Positions 52,721 through 61,201 are shown, numbered from the stretch's first letter. The stretch: DNA of 64,000 nucleotides from Sulfitobacter sp. D7 (GCF_003611275.1 NZ_CP020694.1:2108001-2172000); one strand, 5' to 3'. Notes: generated by a model from the sequence alone, not told the origin. Program-made: numbers and translations.

Positions 52721-53743
52721 TCAGTGGCTCCCTTTGTGGTCGCGCCAAGTGCGCTTGAGCGGCAGGATCAGCAGGGCAATGATCCCCACCATGGTCAGCA
52801 TCGCCGAGGCCGAGGCCCGCGAGATCGAGCGGTTGCCCGAGTCGTCAGGGGTCAGGAAATCGTAGGTCAGCCATTGCAGTGAAATGACATGGCTCTGGCT
52901 TGAGAAGGCGATGATCTCTTCAAAGACACGGTAGCAGTCCATCAGGTGGATCAGCGCGACAAAGACGATAAGCGGCATCAGATGCGGCACGATAACATAG
53001 CGCAGACGTTCCCAGCGGTTGGCACCGTCGATAATGGCGCTTTCCAGCGTGTCCTGATTGACGGTCTGCAGCCCGGCATAGAAGATCACAAAGGCAAATG
53101 GCGCTACGTGCCAGACCCTGTAGAACATCATCATCAGCTCAATGGTCCAGGCTTGGGCAAACATCGAGATATTGGTGCCAGTCCACCATTCCAGCGCGGC
53201 TGTCAGGATACCATCGCCGATAAACAGCCAGCGGATCGACAGCCCGCCGATCACCGGCGTGATGATAAACGGCAGCAATGAGATGAAGATCACGGGCCCG
53301 CGGATTTTGCGGACCGCGTTATTGACCGTCAAAGCAATTACCAGACCGACACCGAGCACCAGCGGCAGGGTGATTAAGGTGAAGGTCAATGTGAAGCGCA
53401 GCGCTTTCCAGAAGTCGATGGTCATCAATTCGGACCAGCTGCCCCGGGAAAGCGCGTCCTTGACCCGGCCCAGTTCCAGCACATTGCGGTAGCTTTCGAG
53501 CCCGGTAAAATGACTTTCTGTCGCGACCTTGCCGTCCTCGCCGATCACCGGGGTGGTCTTAACCTCTTTGACGCAGACCGGGTTCGGAAAACCCGGCGTG
53601 CAGGTCTCCACCTCGGCGCGCTCAAACACCGGCTGAGTGACGTAAAAGCTCTGCGCAAAGACGCTGACCAGCGGCATGGCGATGAACAAAAACATCATGA
53701 ACAAAGACGGTCCGACAAACGCTGCAAAGGTCTTGAATTTCAT
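52721..53743 (-). CDS. CUT1-type ABC permease (MalF-like)
   Basis: 340 residues, six to seven hydrophobic helices. A periplasmic loop of about 65 residues after helix 1 contains two cysteines (VETCTPGFPNPVCVKE), which may form a disulfide. EAA-type motif ESAIIDGANRWERLRYVIVPHLMP. It stops one base before the MalG-like start. Confidence 0.9.
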   Translation of the reverse strand: MKFKTFAAFVGPSLFMMFLFIAMPLVSVFAQSFYVTQPVFERAEVETCTPGFPNPVCVKEVKTTPVIGEDGKVATESHFTGLESYRNVLELGRVKDALSRGSWSELMTIDFWKALRFTLTFTLITLPLVLGVGLVIALTVNNAVRKIRGPVIFISLLPFIITPVIGGLSIRWLFIGDGILTAALEWWTGTNISMFAQAWTIELMMMFYRVWHVAPFAFVIFYAGLQTVNQDTLESAIIDGANRWERLRYVIVPHLMPLIVFVALIHLMDCYRVFEEIIAFSSQSHVISLQWLTYDFLTPDDSGNRSISRASASAMLTMVGIIALLILPLKRTWRDHKGSH

Positions 53744-53888
53744 TTGTCCGGCTTTCAGTCAGAGGGTGGCAAGAAGATCGGATCGGGCTTGGCGAGACTT
53801 CGTAGGGGCGATGTCTGGCAAAACGCGACGCGGGAGCGATGGAAGTGTCGGGCGGCGCAGAACTGCACCGCCCGGGCATGGGGCGCGA

Positions 53889-55112
53889 TCAGTTGGTGAT
53901 TAATCCGGCTTCACGGGCGGAAACGAGGTAGTCTTTCTCAATCTCTGCCAATGTGGTCTCGGCGTCGGTCGCGCCGGTCAGGTAATCCGACACGTTGTTG
54001 CCGACGGCCGTGTGCATCAGCCCCATGGCAGAGGTCGATGGGTAGGACTTGGGCGCGGGCGAGGTGTTCAGCGTGTCGATCGCACCTTTGGCAAGTCGGT
54101 CAGGCTCATATCCCGGCACCAACCAGATGGCCGCACCATTGTTTGCCTTGACCATCTCTGGCGACAGACCCGCGACAATCAACTTGAAGGCTGCTTCGGC
54201 TTCTTCGTCGGAGATATTCTTGGCGATGACCATACCGTCCCACCAGATTGTTGTCGCAGGCGCGCCGCCCTCCATCGCCGTGGGGGCTGCGGCGGTATCT
54301 ACCAGACCAACGACTTGGCTCTCCCCCTCGTCTTCAGCGGCCCCTGCCCGGCTGGCCCAAAGATTCGCCATAGCGATTTTGCCCTGCTGGAACTGCTGCT
54401 GAACGTAGGTCGAGTCAGAAACAAGATATTCGGGATCAAGGTAAGCGGTGATCGCTTTGAGTGTTTCCAGCGTTTTTACACCCGCTTCGTTGTTGATGGT
54501 CGGCAGGTTCTCGGCATCAACAAACTCGCCGCCGTAGCCGTAGAACATGTTGTTGAAATCCTGCGCGAGGTTCCAGCCGGACATCATCGTCGCGCCTAGC
54601 GGATAGTCCACCACGCCGGCTTCTTCGATTTTCTCAGCAGCAGCCAACACTTCGTCATAAGTCGTTGGCACTTCGATGCCGAGGTCTTCGAGCACGTCGC
54701 GGCGGTACACAAGGTGCTGTGTGTTGACCATCATGGCAATCGCCATGATCTTGCCGTCAACGCGGATCAACTGGTTGGGGGTCAGGTCTTGCCCGTATTT
54801 CTCGACCAGATCATCGAGCGGGCGGATCGTACCTTCGTTGAGCAAGGGCGTGACTGTGCCATTCGACACCCCACCAATGTGGTAAAGCGACGGAGAGGCC
54901 GCGAAGGCTGCGGGCTGTTTGGTGCGGAACTCTTGATCAAGCTCGGCTTCGAAATTGCCGCATTCAGACATCTGGTCCGTTACGGCCTTCCAAGCCTCAA
55001 AACCAGCAGACAACATGCTGATTTTGGTGTCGTTTTCAAAACTACATTCGGCTGTGGCAGCCGTGGCGGCGATGGTCAGCGCGCCGGCGGTGACTATTGA
55101 TTTCAGATACAT
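53889..55112 (-). CDS. ABC sugar-type substrate-binding protein
   Basis: 407 residues. Signal peptide 1-21 (YLKSIVTAGALTIAATAATA, cleavage before ECSF). Family 1 extracellular solute-binding fold: segments VDGKIMAIAMMVNTQHLVYRRDVL and GWNLAQDFNNMFYGYGGEFVD are typical. ATG 55112 is chosen because GGGAG precedes it. It delivers ligand to the two permeases; the ligand is unknown but is presumably the substrate of the island's SnoaL-like enzymes. Confidence 0.92.
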   Translation of the reverse strand: MYLKSIVTAGALTIAATAATAECSFENDTKISMLSAGFEAWKAVTDQMSECGNFEAELDQEFRTKQPAAFAASPSLYHIGGVSNGTVTPLLNEGTIRPLDDLVEKYGQDLTPNQLIRVDGKIMAIAMMVNTQHLVYRRDVLEDLGIEVPTTYDEVLAAAEKIEEAGVVDYPLGATMMSGWNLAQDFNNMFYGYGGEFVDAENLPTINNEAGVKTLETLKAITAYLDPEYLVSDSTYVQQQFQQGKIAMANLWASRAGAAEDEGESQVVGLVDTAAAPTAMEGGAPATTIWWDGMVIAKNISDEEAEAAFKLIVAGLSPEMVKANNGAAIWLVPGYEPDRLAKGAIDTLNTSPAPKSYPSTSAMGLMHTAVGNNVSDYLTGATDAETTLAEIEKDYLVSAREAGLITN

Positions 55113-55166
55113 TGGTTTTCTCCCGTTGATGAAATGCACCTTTGCGGCGCTTGTCTTGTTCTTGGG

Positions 55167-56222
55167 CTATGGCCGGTTCAGGCGCCCGCCAGTTTCATGG
55201 TCAAACAAATGGCAAATCGCGGCAGGGACGTTAAAGGCCACCGGGTCGCCGATCTGGGCCCGCAATTCCTTGTGTGCCTTGATCGAAACCAATTGACCTC
55301 CGGCCCGCACCGTCAGCATTGTGGCGTCCCCAAGCAATTCTATCGTGTAGAGCGGTGCCGCGATTTCCCCAGCAGGCGTCTCGGACACGGTCGCATCCTC
55401 GGCCCGAAAGCCTAGTGTCACCGGCCCGTTCGGCGCGTTCAGCCCTGAAACGGTAACGTTCTTGCCGGTAAAGGTGCCGTTCAGGATTTCCCCATCGAGT
55501 AGGTTCATTGCTGGCGAGCCGATAAAGCTCGCGACAAAGGTATTGGCCGGGTTGTCGTATATCTCGGTCGGCGTGCCGACCTGCTGCACCACCCCAGCCT
55601 TCATCACCACCACACGGTCGGCCAAAGTCATGGCTTCGATCTGGTCGTGGGTCACATAGACCGTAGTAACTTGCAGCTCGTGGCTAAGATTTTTGATCTG
55701 AGCACGCGTCGACACGCGAAGTTTGGCGTCGAGGTTCGACAGGGGCTCATCCATCAAAAACACCGAGGGCTTGCGCACGATTGCCCGTGCCAGAGCAACC
55801 CGCTGACGCTGACCGCCTGACAATTCGGCGGGTTTGCGGTGAAGGAAGTCAGTCAGCTCGACCATCTCCGCCGCTTTGCGCACCCGCTCGTCATGTGTTG
55901 CCGGATCCGCTTTGCGCACCTTGAGCGGAAAGCGGATGTTCTCATAGACGTTGAGGTGCGGGTAAAGCCCGTAGGACTGGAACACCATCGCCACATCGCG
56001 GTCTTTCGGGTCCAGATCGTTGACCATGCGGTCTCCGATATGGATCTCTCCTTCCGTCGCCTCTTCGAGCCCTGCGATCATGCGCATGGTGGTGGTCTTG
56101 CCGCAGCCGGATGGCCCGAGAAGCACGAGAAACTCGCGATCCGCGATGGTCAGGTCAAAGTTGTCGACCCCGACAAAACTGCCCCATCGCTTTGAGATAT
56201 TCTTCAGTTGGATCTCTGCCAC
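55167..56222 (-). CDS. ABC ATPase (UgpC/MsmK-like)
   Basis: 351 residues. Walker A GPSGCGKTT, Q-loop VFQSYGLYPH, signature LSGGQRQR, Walker B VFLMDEPLSNLD, H-loop VYVTHDQIEA, then a C-terminal regulatory OB-like (TOBE) region with GFRAEDATV. It energises the CUT1 importer. GTG 56222 has GGAGGGACC upstream; earlier in-frame sequence overlaps operators and is non-coding. It is the first gene of the ABC operon. Confidence 0.93.
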   Translation of the reverse strand: MAEIQLKNISKRWGSFVGVDNFDLTIADREFLVLLGPSGCGKTTTMRMIAGLEEATEGEIHIGDRMVNDLDPKDRDVAMVFQSYGLYPHLNVYENIRFPLKVRKADPATHDERVRKAAEMVELTDFLHRKPAELSGGQRQRVALARAIVRKPSVFLMDEPLSNLDAKLRVSTRAQIKNLSHELQVTTVYVTHDQIEAMTLADRVVVMKAGVVQQVGTPTEIYDNPANTFVASFIGSPAMNLLDGEILNGTFTGKNVTVSGLNAPNGPVTLGFRAEDATVSETPAGEIAAPLYTIELLGDATMLTVRAGGQLVSIKAHKELRAQIGDPVAFNVPAAICHLFDHETGGRLNRP

Positions 56223-56255
56223 GGTCCCTCCTCGGATGCCGCTGTGCGACAAATC

Positions 56256-56325
56256 TTGCATTGGTATGCAGTAGGGTAGACTTGCCGCATTTCGTTTGGC
56301 AACATATTTTTGCAAACGTATGCAA
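56256..56325. promoter_or_regulatory. Paired LacI-type operators (operator B)
   Basis: Two related sites in the divergent gap: TTGCATTGGTATGCAG (56256-56271) and TTGCAAACGTATGCAA (56310-56325). The second is a near-perfect 16-bp palindrome with a central CG, as in many LacI-family operators. They are 54 bases apart and could bind a looping tetramer controlling the ABC operon and SnoaL protein D. Confidence 0.6.
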
Positions 56326-56370
56326 GAATTTCAGTGCGCAGTTTCGCGCCTCTGTGAGTGAGTAGAAGAA

Positions 56371-57381
56371 ATGTCAGATATTACAGGGGCAAAGGGCATT
56401 GTCCGCGCCTTCCACACCGCATTAGACAGCGCGCCGCTCGATGGAATCACCCAAGCCCTGAGCGACCACTGCAGCAGCAACTATCGCTGGCGCGGTTATC
56501 ACCCGTTCAACGAACTCACCGGCCCAGCACAGGTCGCTGACACTTTTTGGCGCCCCTTGCGGCGGTCACTCACGCATATGCAAAGGCGCGAAGACATCTT
56601 TTTTGCGGGGGTGAATAGCCTTGCCGAGGACAGCTCTGTTTGGGTGGTCTCAATGGGGCATCTGATGGGGCTTTTCGATGAGCCCTGGCTTGAAATCGTG
56701 CCAACTCGGAAGATTACCAGCCTAAGATACTGCGAATTTTCGCGCGTAGATCAGGGCCAAATTATCGAAAGTGCTATGTATTTCGACATTCCCCATTTGA
56801 TGATTCAAGCGGGGCTTGCGCCCTTCCCCGGTCAAACCGGTGCGCATCTTGTCCAACCAGGGCCACAGCCACATAACGGCTTGTTGCTCGACCCACAGAA
56901 CCCGAATGAAGGCCGGCGAACATTGGACCTTATTAACAGAATGATCAGCGATCTGGGTCAGTGGAACTCAGGCCTCTCATTGCGGGATGAACTGGCGCAA
57001 ACTTGGGCAGAAGATATGCTTTGGTGGGGCCCAGCGGGGATCGGCGCGACGTACACGATAGACCGTTATATGGAGCAGCACTCTGCGCCGTTCCGGGCAG
57101 GCTTTGCGGAACGGTCCAAAACGCAACACGTCTGCCGACTTGCCGAAGGCCACTTTGGCGGTTTCTTTGGGTGGCCCAACTTTACCGCCCGCCCCACGGG
57201 CGGGTTCATGGGGTATCCCGGCGGCAGTGAAGCAGGCGAGTTTCGCGTGATAGACATCTATCGTCGCGACCACGACAAACTCGCCGAGAATTGGGTCTTC
57301 ATAGATCTGCCGCATTTCTGGAAAAGCCAAGGGTACGATATTCTTGGGTCGGCTTTGGGTATGGCACCATCGCGGCAGTAG
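56371..57381 (+). CDS. SnoaL/NTF2-like protein D (two-domain)
   Basis: 336 residues. First domain: NYRWRGYHPFNELTG, then KITSLRYCEFSRVDQGQ and IIESAMYFDIPHLMIQAG. Second domain: MLWWGPAGIGATYTIDRY, then RVIDIYRRDHDKLAENW and VFIDLPHFWKSQG. The GPAGIG block and the ENW motif are shared with protein B, a clear paralogue. It is the only plus-strand gene of the island's metabolic set, divergent from the ABC operon across operator B. Confidence 0.82.
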   Translation: MSDITGAKGIVRAFHTALDSAPLDGITQALSDHCSSNYRWRGYHPFNELTGPAQVADTFWRPLRRSLTHMQRREDIFFAGVNSLAEDSSVWVVSMGHLMGLFDEPWLEIVPTRKITSLRYCEFSRVDQGQIIESAMYFDIPHLMIQAGLAPFPGQTGAHLVQPGPQPHNGLLLDPQNPNEGRRTLDLINRMISDLGQWNSGLSLRDELAQTWAEDMLWWGPAGIGATYTIDRYMEQHSAPFRAGFAERSKTQHVCRLAEGHFGGFFGWPNFTARPTGGFMGYPGGSEAGEFRVIDIYRRDHDKLAENWVFIDLPHFWKSQGYDILGSALGMAPSRQ

Positions 57382-57441
57382 AACAGTTGCAGTGAAAGGC
57401 TGCTCTCGTCCGCATCGCGCTAGCTAGTCACACTGAAGCAG

Positions 57442-57651
57442 GTGATGTTTCACCGCCATAACTTAGACGCGCAGCAATCGGACCAGCGTGGAGATCGCGA
57501 GAGGGCCTCACCTTACATGCTCCATGGTCTACGCAAACTCGCTATTGTCGAGCTTGCCGAAGCCGGAGCGTGCGATGCTGAGATTCAGGCGGTCACAAGT
57601 CAAAGCGCTGAGATGGTCGCATACTATCGGAAGGGCGCCAGCAGGAAATAG
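57442..57651 (+). pseudogene. C-terminal remnant of a tyrosine integrase
   Basis: A 69-codon frame. The last 50 residues read YMLHGLRKLAIVELAEAG, then DAEIQAVTSQSAEMVAYYRKG: the HxLRK box II and the terminal catalytic tyrosine region of phage-type integrases common in Rhodobacteraceae. The N-terminal three quarters, including the first catalytic Arg, are missing. It lies about 140 bases from the tRNA-Leu, where an island integrase is expected. Confidence 0.75.
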
Positions 57652-57751
57652 CTAAGTCGCGCGGCCCAAGAGTGACGTGGATGACCAACTCCGGAACAGC
57701 CGAGTGTGAGTCACGCCATCGGAACCTAAAAACACACACCATAAAAAAACA

Positions 57752-57786
57752 AAACACCTGATTTTCCGTAAGAAAATCAGGTGTTT
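57752..57786 (-). terminator. Terminator of tRNA-Leu
   Basis: AAACACCTGATTTTC (57752-57766), loop CGTAA and GAAAATCAGGTGTTT (57772-57786) form a perfect 15-bp stem. Read on the minus strand it follows the tRNA 3' end by 6 bases and is followed by TTTTGTTTTTTT. Confidence 0.92.
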
Positions 57787-57792
57787 GTATAT

Positions 57793-57876
57793 TGGTACCC
57801 AAGGCCGGACTCGAACCGGCACGCCTCGCGGCGGGGGATTTTGAATCCCCTGCGTCTACCATTCCGCCACTTGGGC
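57793..57876 (-). tRNA. tRNA-Leu (anticodon CAA)
   Basis: 84 bases including an encoded CCA. Acceptor GCCCAAG pairs with CTTGGGT, the anticodon stem-loop is GGGGA-TTCAAAA-TCCCC with anticodon CAA, a long variable arm (GCCGCGAGGC) marks a class II tRNA, and the T loop is GTTCGAGTC. Its 3' 54 bases are duplicated at 38683-38736, so it is the island's integration target and has been restored by the island end. Confidence 0.97.
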
Positions 57877-58003
57877 ACGTGGGGCGATGTAGCCTGCAAA
57901 AGCGCGTGGGGCAAGTGGATTTTCACCCTGTTTCTGCACAGCGTTGCGCTTGACCTTGGTCGCGCGACATGGTGAGGCATATAAAACAGCCGGAGCCCCC
58001 TAA

Positions 58004-58582
58004 ATGATCCGCCGCCTTTATGACTGGACCCTGGGCTTGGCCCAACATCGCCATGCCCTCTGGGCGCTTGCCGTTGTCGCTTTTGTCGAAAGTTCTTTCT
58101 TTCCAATTCCGCCTGATATCCTGATGATTCCGATGATCATCGCGCGGCCCAACCGCGCGTGGCTGATCGCCGGGGTGGCGCTACTGGCCTCCGTTCTGGG
58201 CGGGCTGTTGGGCTATGCCATTGGCGGGCTGGCCTTTGAGAGCCTTGGACAGCCGATCCTTGCGAGTTTGGGCAAGTCCGACGCGATGGCAGAATTTTCC
58301 ACCCGCTTCAACGGCATGGGCTTTTGGGCGGTGCTGGTCGCCGGGGTCACCCCCTTCCCGTACAAAGTCATCACGATCATGTCGGGCTGGACCGGGATGC
58401 CGCTGGGCACTTTTATCATGACCTCGATCCTTGCCCGTGGGCTGCGGTTCTTCGTGGTGGCGGGGCTGCTGTGGCGCTTTGGCGCACCGATCCGAGATTT
58501 CATTGAACGGCGCTTGGGTTTGATGTTCACATTGGCCGTCGCCCTGCTGATTGGCGGCTTCATGGTGGTAAAGGTTCTATGA
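58004..58582 (+). CDS. YqaA-like DedA-superfamily membrane protein
   Basis: 192 residues with about five hydrophobic segments. VTT/DedA-type features: ESSFFPIPPDILMIP (about residues 28-42), GGLLGYAIGG and VAGVTPFPYKVITIMSG with the conserved arginine-containing ILARGLRFF. DedA members are linked to membrane-lipid (C55-P) flipping and pH/antibiotic tolerance; YqaA itself is uncharacterised. Its stop overlaps the dsbB start (ATGA). Confidence 0.85.
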   Translation: MIRRLYDWTLGLAQHRHALWALAVVAFVESSFFPIPPDILMIPMIIARPNRAWLIAGVALLASVLGGLLGYAIGGLAFESLGQPILASLGKSDAMAEFSTRFNGMGFWAVLVAGVTPFPYKVITIMSGWTGMPLGTFIMTSILARGLRFFVVAGLLWRFGAPIRDFIERRLGLMFTLAVALLIGGFMVVKVL

Positions 58583-59046
58583 CAGGTAAGACTTTGACTT
58601 CGCTGGCGACACTCGGCTCAGCCGCGCTGTTGCTGGGTGCTTTTGGTTTCCAGCATCTGGGCGGCTACGCGCCTTGCCAGATGTGCCTTTGGCAGCGGTG
58701 GCCCCATGCGGCGGCAGTGCTGATTGGGGCGATCATGCTCTTTGGCGGGCCGCGCGTGCTGGCGTGGCTGGGGGCCTTGGCGGCGGCGGTGACGGCGCTG
58801 ATCGGCGTTTATCACGCAGGGGTCGAATGGGGCTGGTGGCCGGGGCCGAGCTCCTGCACCGGCGGTGGCATGGACTTGGGCAGCCTTGACGGCGGGTCGC
58901 TTCTCTCCACCGAAGGCCCGAGCGGTCTGGTCATGTGCGATGAGATCGTCTGGCAATTTCTGGGCCTGTCGATGGCGGGATGGAACGCGATTTTCTCCTT
59001 CTTCTTGGTCGGTCTTTGGGTCGCGGCGGCGCGCAAAGCAGCCTAA
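58579..59046 (+). CDS. dsbB: Disulfide bond formation protein B
   Basis: 155 residues, four membrane helices. First periplasmic loop has APCQMCLWQRW (redox CxxC, about residues 32-36), and the second loop has SSCTGG and VMCDEI as the second cysteine pair. It reoxidises periplasmic DsbA and passes electrons to quinone. Coupled to the YqaA-like gene by a four-base overlap. Confidence 0.9.
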   Translation: MTGKTLTSLATLGSAALLLGAFGFQHLGGYAPCQMCLWQRWPHAAAVLIGAIMLFGGPRVLAWLGALAAAVTALIGVYHAGVEWGWWPGPSSCTGGGMDLGSLDGGSLLSTEGPSGLVMCDEIVWQFLGLSMAGWNAIFSFFLVGLWVAAARKAA

Positions 59047-59178
59047 CCAGCAAAAAACTGACAAACTGGAAGCTCTTTCTTTCAGTTTGTTAAAAACGCC
59101 CCCGAAACGGTCAGTTTGACGGCTTGTCGTTAGACATATGCGCGGATTATCTGAGTTCAAACAGCTCAGGAGTCCCCC

Positions 59179-60102
59179 ATGTCGAACCCACAAAACTGTA
59201 TCTTGCTGGGCGTCCCGCTGGACAGCGGCAAGCGCCGTCGCGGCTGCCTGATGGGGCCGGATGCCTATCGCACTGCGGGGCTCGAACGTGCCCTGCGCGA
59301 TCTTGGCCACAGCGTCACCGATCGCGGCAATGTCGCCCCCGCGCCCTTCCAAGCGAAAGAGCACGAGAAACTGCACGCGCTGGAAGAGACCATCGCATGG
59401 ACAGAGAGCCTCGCCGCTGCTGCCGATGCGGCGATGGACGACGGCATGCCGATCTTCATGGGCGGCGACCACGCGCTGGCGCTTGGCACCGTCTTGGGCG
59501 CAATGCGCCATGCCGAAAAGGCAGGCCGCCCGCTTTTCGTGCTCTGGCTTGACGCGCATACGGATTTCCACACGCCGCAGACCAGCGACAGCGGCAACCT
59601 GCACGGCACGCCCTTGGGCTATGTCACCGGGCGCGAGGGGTTCGACGGCTTTCCAAAGATCGACACGCCCCTGCCCCATGACAATATCGCCATGATCGGG
59701 CTGCGCTCTGTCGACGCCCTCGAACGCGCGGCTTTGCAGGAGACGACCGTGACATACGTCGACATGCGCGAGATCGACGAGAGCGGTATCGCCAAACCCT
59801 TACAGCGCTTCCTTGATAAGGTCGAAGCGGCGGGCGGCATGCTCCATGTTTCGCTGGATGTGGATTTCCTCGACCCCTCCGTTGCCCCTGCCGTGGGCAC
59901 CACCGTGCCGGGCGGCGCCACGGTACGCGAAGGCCATCTGGTGATGGAGATGCTTTCCGACAGCGGCTTGATGACCTCGCTCGATCTGGTTGAGCTGAAC
60001 CCCTTCCTCGATGAGCGGGGCCGCACCGCGCAACTGATGGTGGACCTCACCGCCTCGGCCTTTGGCCGCCGGGTGTTCGACCGCCCCACCCGTGCCTATT
60101 GA
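59179..60102 (+). CDS. rocF: Arginase
   Basis: 307 residues of the ureohydrolase family. Manganese-ligand blocks: GGDHALALG (about residues 95-103), LDAHTDFHTP, SLDVDFLDPS, and VELNPFLDE near the C-terminus. It hydrolyses arginine to ornithine and urea. It is 15 bases before ornithine cyclodeaminase. An inverted repeat ACAAACTG/CAGTTTGT (59061-59090) upstream may be a regulator site or the dsbB terminator. Confidence 0.93.
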   Translation: MSNPQNCILLGVPLDSGKRRRGCLMGPDAYRTAGLERALRDLGHSVTDRGNVAPAPFQAKEHEKLHALEETIAWTESLAAAADAAMDDGMPIFMGGDHALALGTVLGAMRHAEKAGRPLFVLWLDAHTDFHTPQTSDSGNLHGTPLGYVTGREGFDGFPKIDTPLPHDNIAMIGLRSVDALERAALQETTVTYVDMREIDESGIAKPLQRFLDKVEAAGGMLHVSLDVDFLDPSVAPAVGTTVPGGATVREGHLVMEMLSDSGLMTSLDLVELNPFLDERGRTAQLMVDLTASAFGRRVFDRPTRAY

Positions 60103-60117
60103 TAGAAAGACCTGAAT

Positions 60118-61167
60118 ATGACCAATCTGAACCCCTCCGACAAGGCACTGGTGCCCTTCGTTTCCGTCGATCAGATGATGAAACTGATCCACCATATCGG
60201 CGTCGAAGACATGCTGCGCGGGCTGGCCGACTATATCGAAGCCGACTTCAAACGCTGGGAGCTTTTCGACAAGACCCCCCGCGTGGCGAGCCATTCTGAG
60301 AAGGGCGTGATCGAACTGATGCCCACCTCGGACGGCGATGTTTACGGCTTCAAATACGTCAACGGTCACCCCGACAACACCAAGGACGGCTTTCAGACCG
60401 TGACCGCCTTTGGCCTGCTGGCCAATGTGGCCAACGGCTACCCGGTGTTGCTGACCGAGATGACGATCCTGACGGCCCTACGCACGGCGGCGACTTCTGC
60501 CTTGGTGGCCCGGTTGCTGGCGCCCAAGGGCAGCCATGTCATGGCGATGATCGGCAATGGCGCGCAGTCCGAGTTTCAGAGCCTTGCGATGAAGGCGATC
60601 TGCGGCGTGGATGAGGTGCGGCTTTACGATATCGACCGCGCGGCGACCGCCAAATGCGCAAGCAATCTGGCGGGCCATGGCATCAAGGTGGTGGAATGCG
60701 ACACCGCCGAAGAGGCGATTATGGGCGCGCAGATCATCACCACCTGCACCGCGGATAAGCAATATGCCACGATCCTAACCGATAATATGGTCGGCTCTGG
60801 CGTGCACATCAATGCGATCGGCGGCGACTGTCCGGGTAAGACGGAACTCGCGCCCGCGATCCTGCACCGTTCGGGCATCTACGTGGAATTCCCCGAGCAG
60901 ACCCGCATCGAGGGTGAGATCCAGCAGCTTGAGGCCGACCACCCGGTGACCGAGATCTGGCAGGTGCTGACCGGTCAGGCCGAAGGCCGCCGCGATGCGC
61001 AGCAGATCACGCTGTTTGACTCCGTGGGCTTCGCGATCGAGGATTTCTCGGCCCTGCGCTATGTCCGTGATCAAATCGCCGAGACGGGGCTGTTCCAACC
61101 GCTTGATCTGCTGGCCGACCCGGACGACCCGCGCGACCTTTTCGGGATGCTGCAACGGGCGGGCTGA
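60118..61167 (+). CDS. ocd: Ornithine cyclodeaminase
   Basis: 349 residues of the OCD/mu-crystallin family. It converts ornithine to proline and ammonia, so the pair degrades arginine to proline. Rossmann segment VMAMIGNGAQSEFQ (about residues 140-153) for NAD, substrate-side DGDVYGFKYVNGHP and ALRTAATSALVA. The length suits the longer alphaproteobacterial form. Confidence 0.93.
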   Translation: MTNLNPSDKALVPFVSVDQMMKLIHHIGVEDMLRGLADYIEADFKRWELFDKTPRVASHSEKGVIELMPTSDGDVYGFKYVNGHPDNTKDGFQTVTAFGLLANVANGYPVLLTEMTILTALRTAATSALVARLLAPKGSHVMAMIGNGAQSEFQSLAMKAICGVDEVRLYDIDRAATAKCASNLAGHGIKVVECDTAEEAIMGAQIITTCTADKQYATILTDNMVGSGVHINAIGGDCPGKTELAPAILHRSGIYVEFPEQTRIEGEIQQLEADHPVTEIWQVLTGQAEGRRDAQQITLFDSVGFAIEDFSALRYVRDQIAETGLFQPLDLLADPDDPRDLFGMLQRAG

Positions 61168-61174
61168 TCAATTG

Positions 61175-61201
61175 GGCCACCGGCTAAGCTCGGTGGCCTT
61201 T
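61175..61201. terminator. Bidirectional terminator
   Basis: GGCCACCG (61175-61182), loop GCTAAGCT and CGGTGGCC (61191-61198), then TTT, between the convergent ocd and FAD monooxygenase genes. Confidence 0.75.

Larger units (their letters stand above)
38683..57846. mobile_element. Genomic island integrated in tRNA-Leu(CAA)
   Basis: About 19.2 kb bounded by 54-bp direct repeats (38683-38736 and 57793-57846) that differ at two positions. The repeat is the 3' half of tRNA-Leu, from the CCA end to the anticodon loop. The right copy completes an intact tRNA and the left copy is the displaced original end, as expected for tyrosine-integrase insertion. A C-terminal integrase remnant lies next to the intact tRNA. 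Cargo: 17 metabolic, transport and regulatory genes, sixteen on the minus strand. No complete integrase remains, so the island is probably fixed. Confidence 0.85.
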
